A stretch of DNA of 64,000 nt from SZUA-448 sp045593785 (GTDB lineage Bacteria > Bacillota > Clostridia > Lachnospirales > Lachnospiraceae). Shown here piece after piece: positions 63,120 through 64,000 of this stretch. The stretch lies in NCBI GenBank assembly GCA_045593785.1, contig JAZNXH010000185.1, positions 39,532 to 103,531 on the forward strand, written 5' to 3'. The position numbers and the translations under genes are program-made. The notes beneath the pieces are model-generated. The model had not been told where the DNA came from. It did no database searches and saw nothing but the letters and a program-made list of their open reading frames with translations. The number at the start of each line of letters is the position of its first letter. Within the stretch, counting starts at the first letter, position 1.

Positions 63120-63776
63120 TTATTTTGTTTTTTCGACCAATGGTGGTTTATGCTGTCCTATTTTATTTTCTTTCCCCTGTACCAAACGTACAATATTGGC
63201 GCGATGTTGCCAAAGTGCAAGTAAAATATAAAACAATATCACAATCACATGCGGCAGAGAAAAATCATAATATATTATCATCCACGTCCCGGCAAATAAA
63301 ATTGCACAGATGGATGCAAGTGATATATATTTTGAAATCAATGCAATTAAAACGAACAGAATCAATGCAAATACAGCAATCTGAGGAACAACCGAAATAA
63401 ACACACCGGAAGTAACTGCAATTCCTTTTCCGCCTTTAAAATGCAACCATACCGGATAATTGTGACCAAGAACCACACCAAGACCAATCACAAGACAAAT
63501 AAAATCCAAATTGGGATTCCCTTGCAAAATCCAAAAGCGAACAAGCAAAATCGGAATTACGGCTTTTAGAACATCACCAACATAAGTAATGATACCGGCT
63601 TTTTTTCCTAGTGTTCGCATCGCATTTGTCGTTCCGGCATTTCCGCTACCATAAGATCTAATATCAATATGATTCGCCTTACCAACTACATATGCAGTGG
63701 AAAAACAGCCAAACGCATAGCCGATGATCAATGCCAATACAGTCAATACATATATATTCTCAGGCATATTAAACAT
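63120..63776 (-). CDS. plsY: Acyl-phosphate:glycerol-3-phosphate acyltransferase
   Basis: 218 aa, about five membrane helices. PlsY motifs: SYGSGNAGTTNAMRTLGKKAG, HNYPVWLHFKGGKGIAVTSG and a late basic tail. First acylation step of phospholipid synthesis. ATG 63776 follows AAAGGA; GTG 63788 and ATG 63767 are alternatives. Lies between der and gpsA, a common Firmicutes order. Confidence 0.95.
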   Translation of the reverse strand: MFNMPENIYVLTVLALIIGYAFGCFSTAYVVGKANHIDIRSYGSGNAGTTNAMRTLGKKAGIITYVGDVLKAVIPILLVRFWILQGNPNLDFICLVIGLGVVLGHNYPVWLHFKGGKGIAVTSGVFISVVPQIAVFALILFVLIALISKYISLASICAILFAGTWMIIYYDFSLPHVIVILFYILLALWQHRANIVRLVQGKENKIGQHKPPLVEKTK

Positions 63777-63793
63777 ACATCCTTTCACACAAA

Positions 63794-64000
63794 TTATACA
63801 CCGTTCTCGTTTTCATTTCGTTCACGAATAATAAACTTCAACGAAGTACCGGAAAAACCACACGCTTCACGGATCTTATTTTCAATATAACGGGTATATG
63901 AAAAATGCATTAACTGTTTGTTATTAACAAAAATAACAAAGGTTGGAGGTTTTACCGCAACCTGTGTAATGTAGTACAAACGAAGACGTTTTCCCTTGTC
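63794..64000 (-). CDS. der: GTPase Der (EngA), C-terminal end only
   Basis: Only the last 68 residues are inside the window; the gene continues beyond base 64000. The visible KH-like domain (KRLRLYYITQVAVKPPTFVIF, HFSYTRYIENKIREACGF, then IIRERNE) is the conserved Der C-terminus. Der has two GTPase domains and assists 50S assembly. The der-plsY-gpsA order supports it. Confidence 0.9.
   Translation of the reverse strand, partial: DKGKRLRLYYITQVAVKPPTFVIFVNNKQLMHFSYTRYIENKIREACGFSGTSLKFIIRERNENENGV

Noticed and set aside
1..64000. tRNA, rRNA, CRISPR arrays and insertion sequences
   Set aside because: No cloverleaf-like segment with a TTCGA-type arm in an intergenic gap, no rRNA-like stretch, no regularly spaced repeats and no transposase frame were recognised.

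Overview
The window looks like chromosomal core sequence from an anaerobic, endospore-forming, low-G+C member of the Clostridia, most likely a Lachnospiraceae-type rod. The evidence is AT-rich DNA, strong AGGAGG-like ribosome sites, consensus TTGACA/TATAAT promoters, and the co-occurrence of Firmicutes gene clusters (phoH-ybeY, scpAB, rplU-prp-rpmA-obgE, mreBCD-PBP2-minCDE-rodA, sepF-divIVA-lspA) with sporulation genes (spoIVA, SpoIIM-like, SpoVB-like, BofC-like). I see no rRNA, tRNA, CRISPR array, insertion sequence, prophage or plasmid gene.

Layout, left half (1-31.2 kb, almost all + strand). phoH, a degenerate membrane HD protein, ybeY and a DUF3048 lipoprotein; a SpoVB/MurJ-type flippase, a BofC-like protein, two flavoproteins, a DUF896 protein, 5-formyl-THF cyclo-ligase and miaB; rny (RNase Y) with its own promoter and a terminator; a NUDIX hydrolase, SpoIIM-like protein, amidase, D,D-carboxypeptidase, phosphoesterase and scpAB with a terminator; a second carboxypeptidase that overlaps a convergent zinc-ribbon gene by 52 bp; an unrecognised tail-anchored protein; a B12/radical-SAM pair and an RNase E/G; then the L21 leader, rplU, prp, rpmA, obgE, yhbY, a nadD-yqeK fusion and rsfS.

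At about 31.2 kb a bidirectional terminator separates the + strand half from a mostly - strand half. Next comes a divergent SOS module: lexA on - and a YneA-like LysM division suppressor on +. One LexA box fills the spacer of a perfect consensus promoter, and further boxes lie in the leader and over the lexA -35.

Right half (- strand, read from high to low coordinates). der (partial), plsY, gpsA; spoIVA behind a leader hairpin; a membrane MutS-like ATPase with its own promoter; mutS, mutL, miaA and a methionine gamma-lyase family enzyme; DUF4321, radC, mreBCD, a PBP2 with a large insertion, minCDE, rodA, mgsA (with the catalytic Asp replaced by Glu) and a small P-loop protein; a DUF378 gene (+); then an HlyD-like protein, yggS, sepF, divIVA, lspA, an RluD-family synthase and a DUF4143-type ATPase; an orphan BlaI-type repressor, a tyrosine recombinase and a TtcA-like enzyme.

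Taken together the window covers cell shape and division, peptidoglycan synthesis and remodelling, mismatch repair and the SOS response, RNA processing and ribosome assembly. There is no intergenic stretch above 300 bases. I did not find a clearly new multi-gene system. The best leads are the regulatory architecture at lexA/yneA and spoIVA, the unusual proteins (degenerate HD protein, NadD-YqeK fusion, membrane MutS-like ATPase, PBP2 insertion, MgsA Asp-to-Glu) and two poorly characterised genes at 20.7-22.8 kb.
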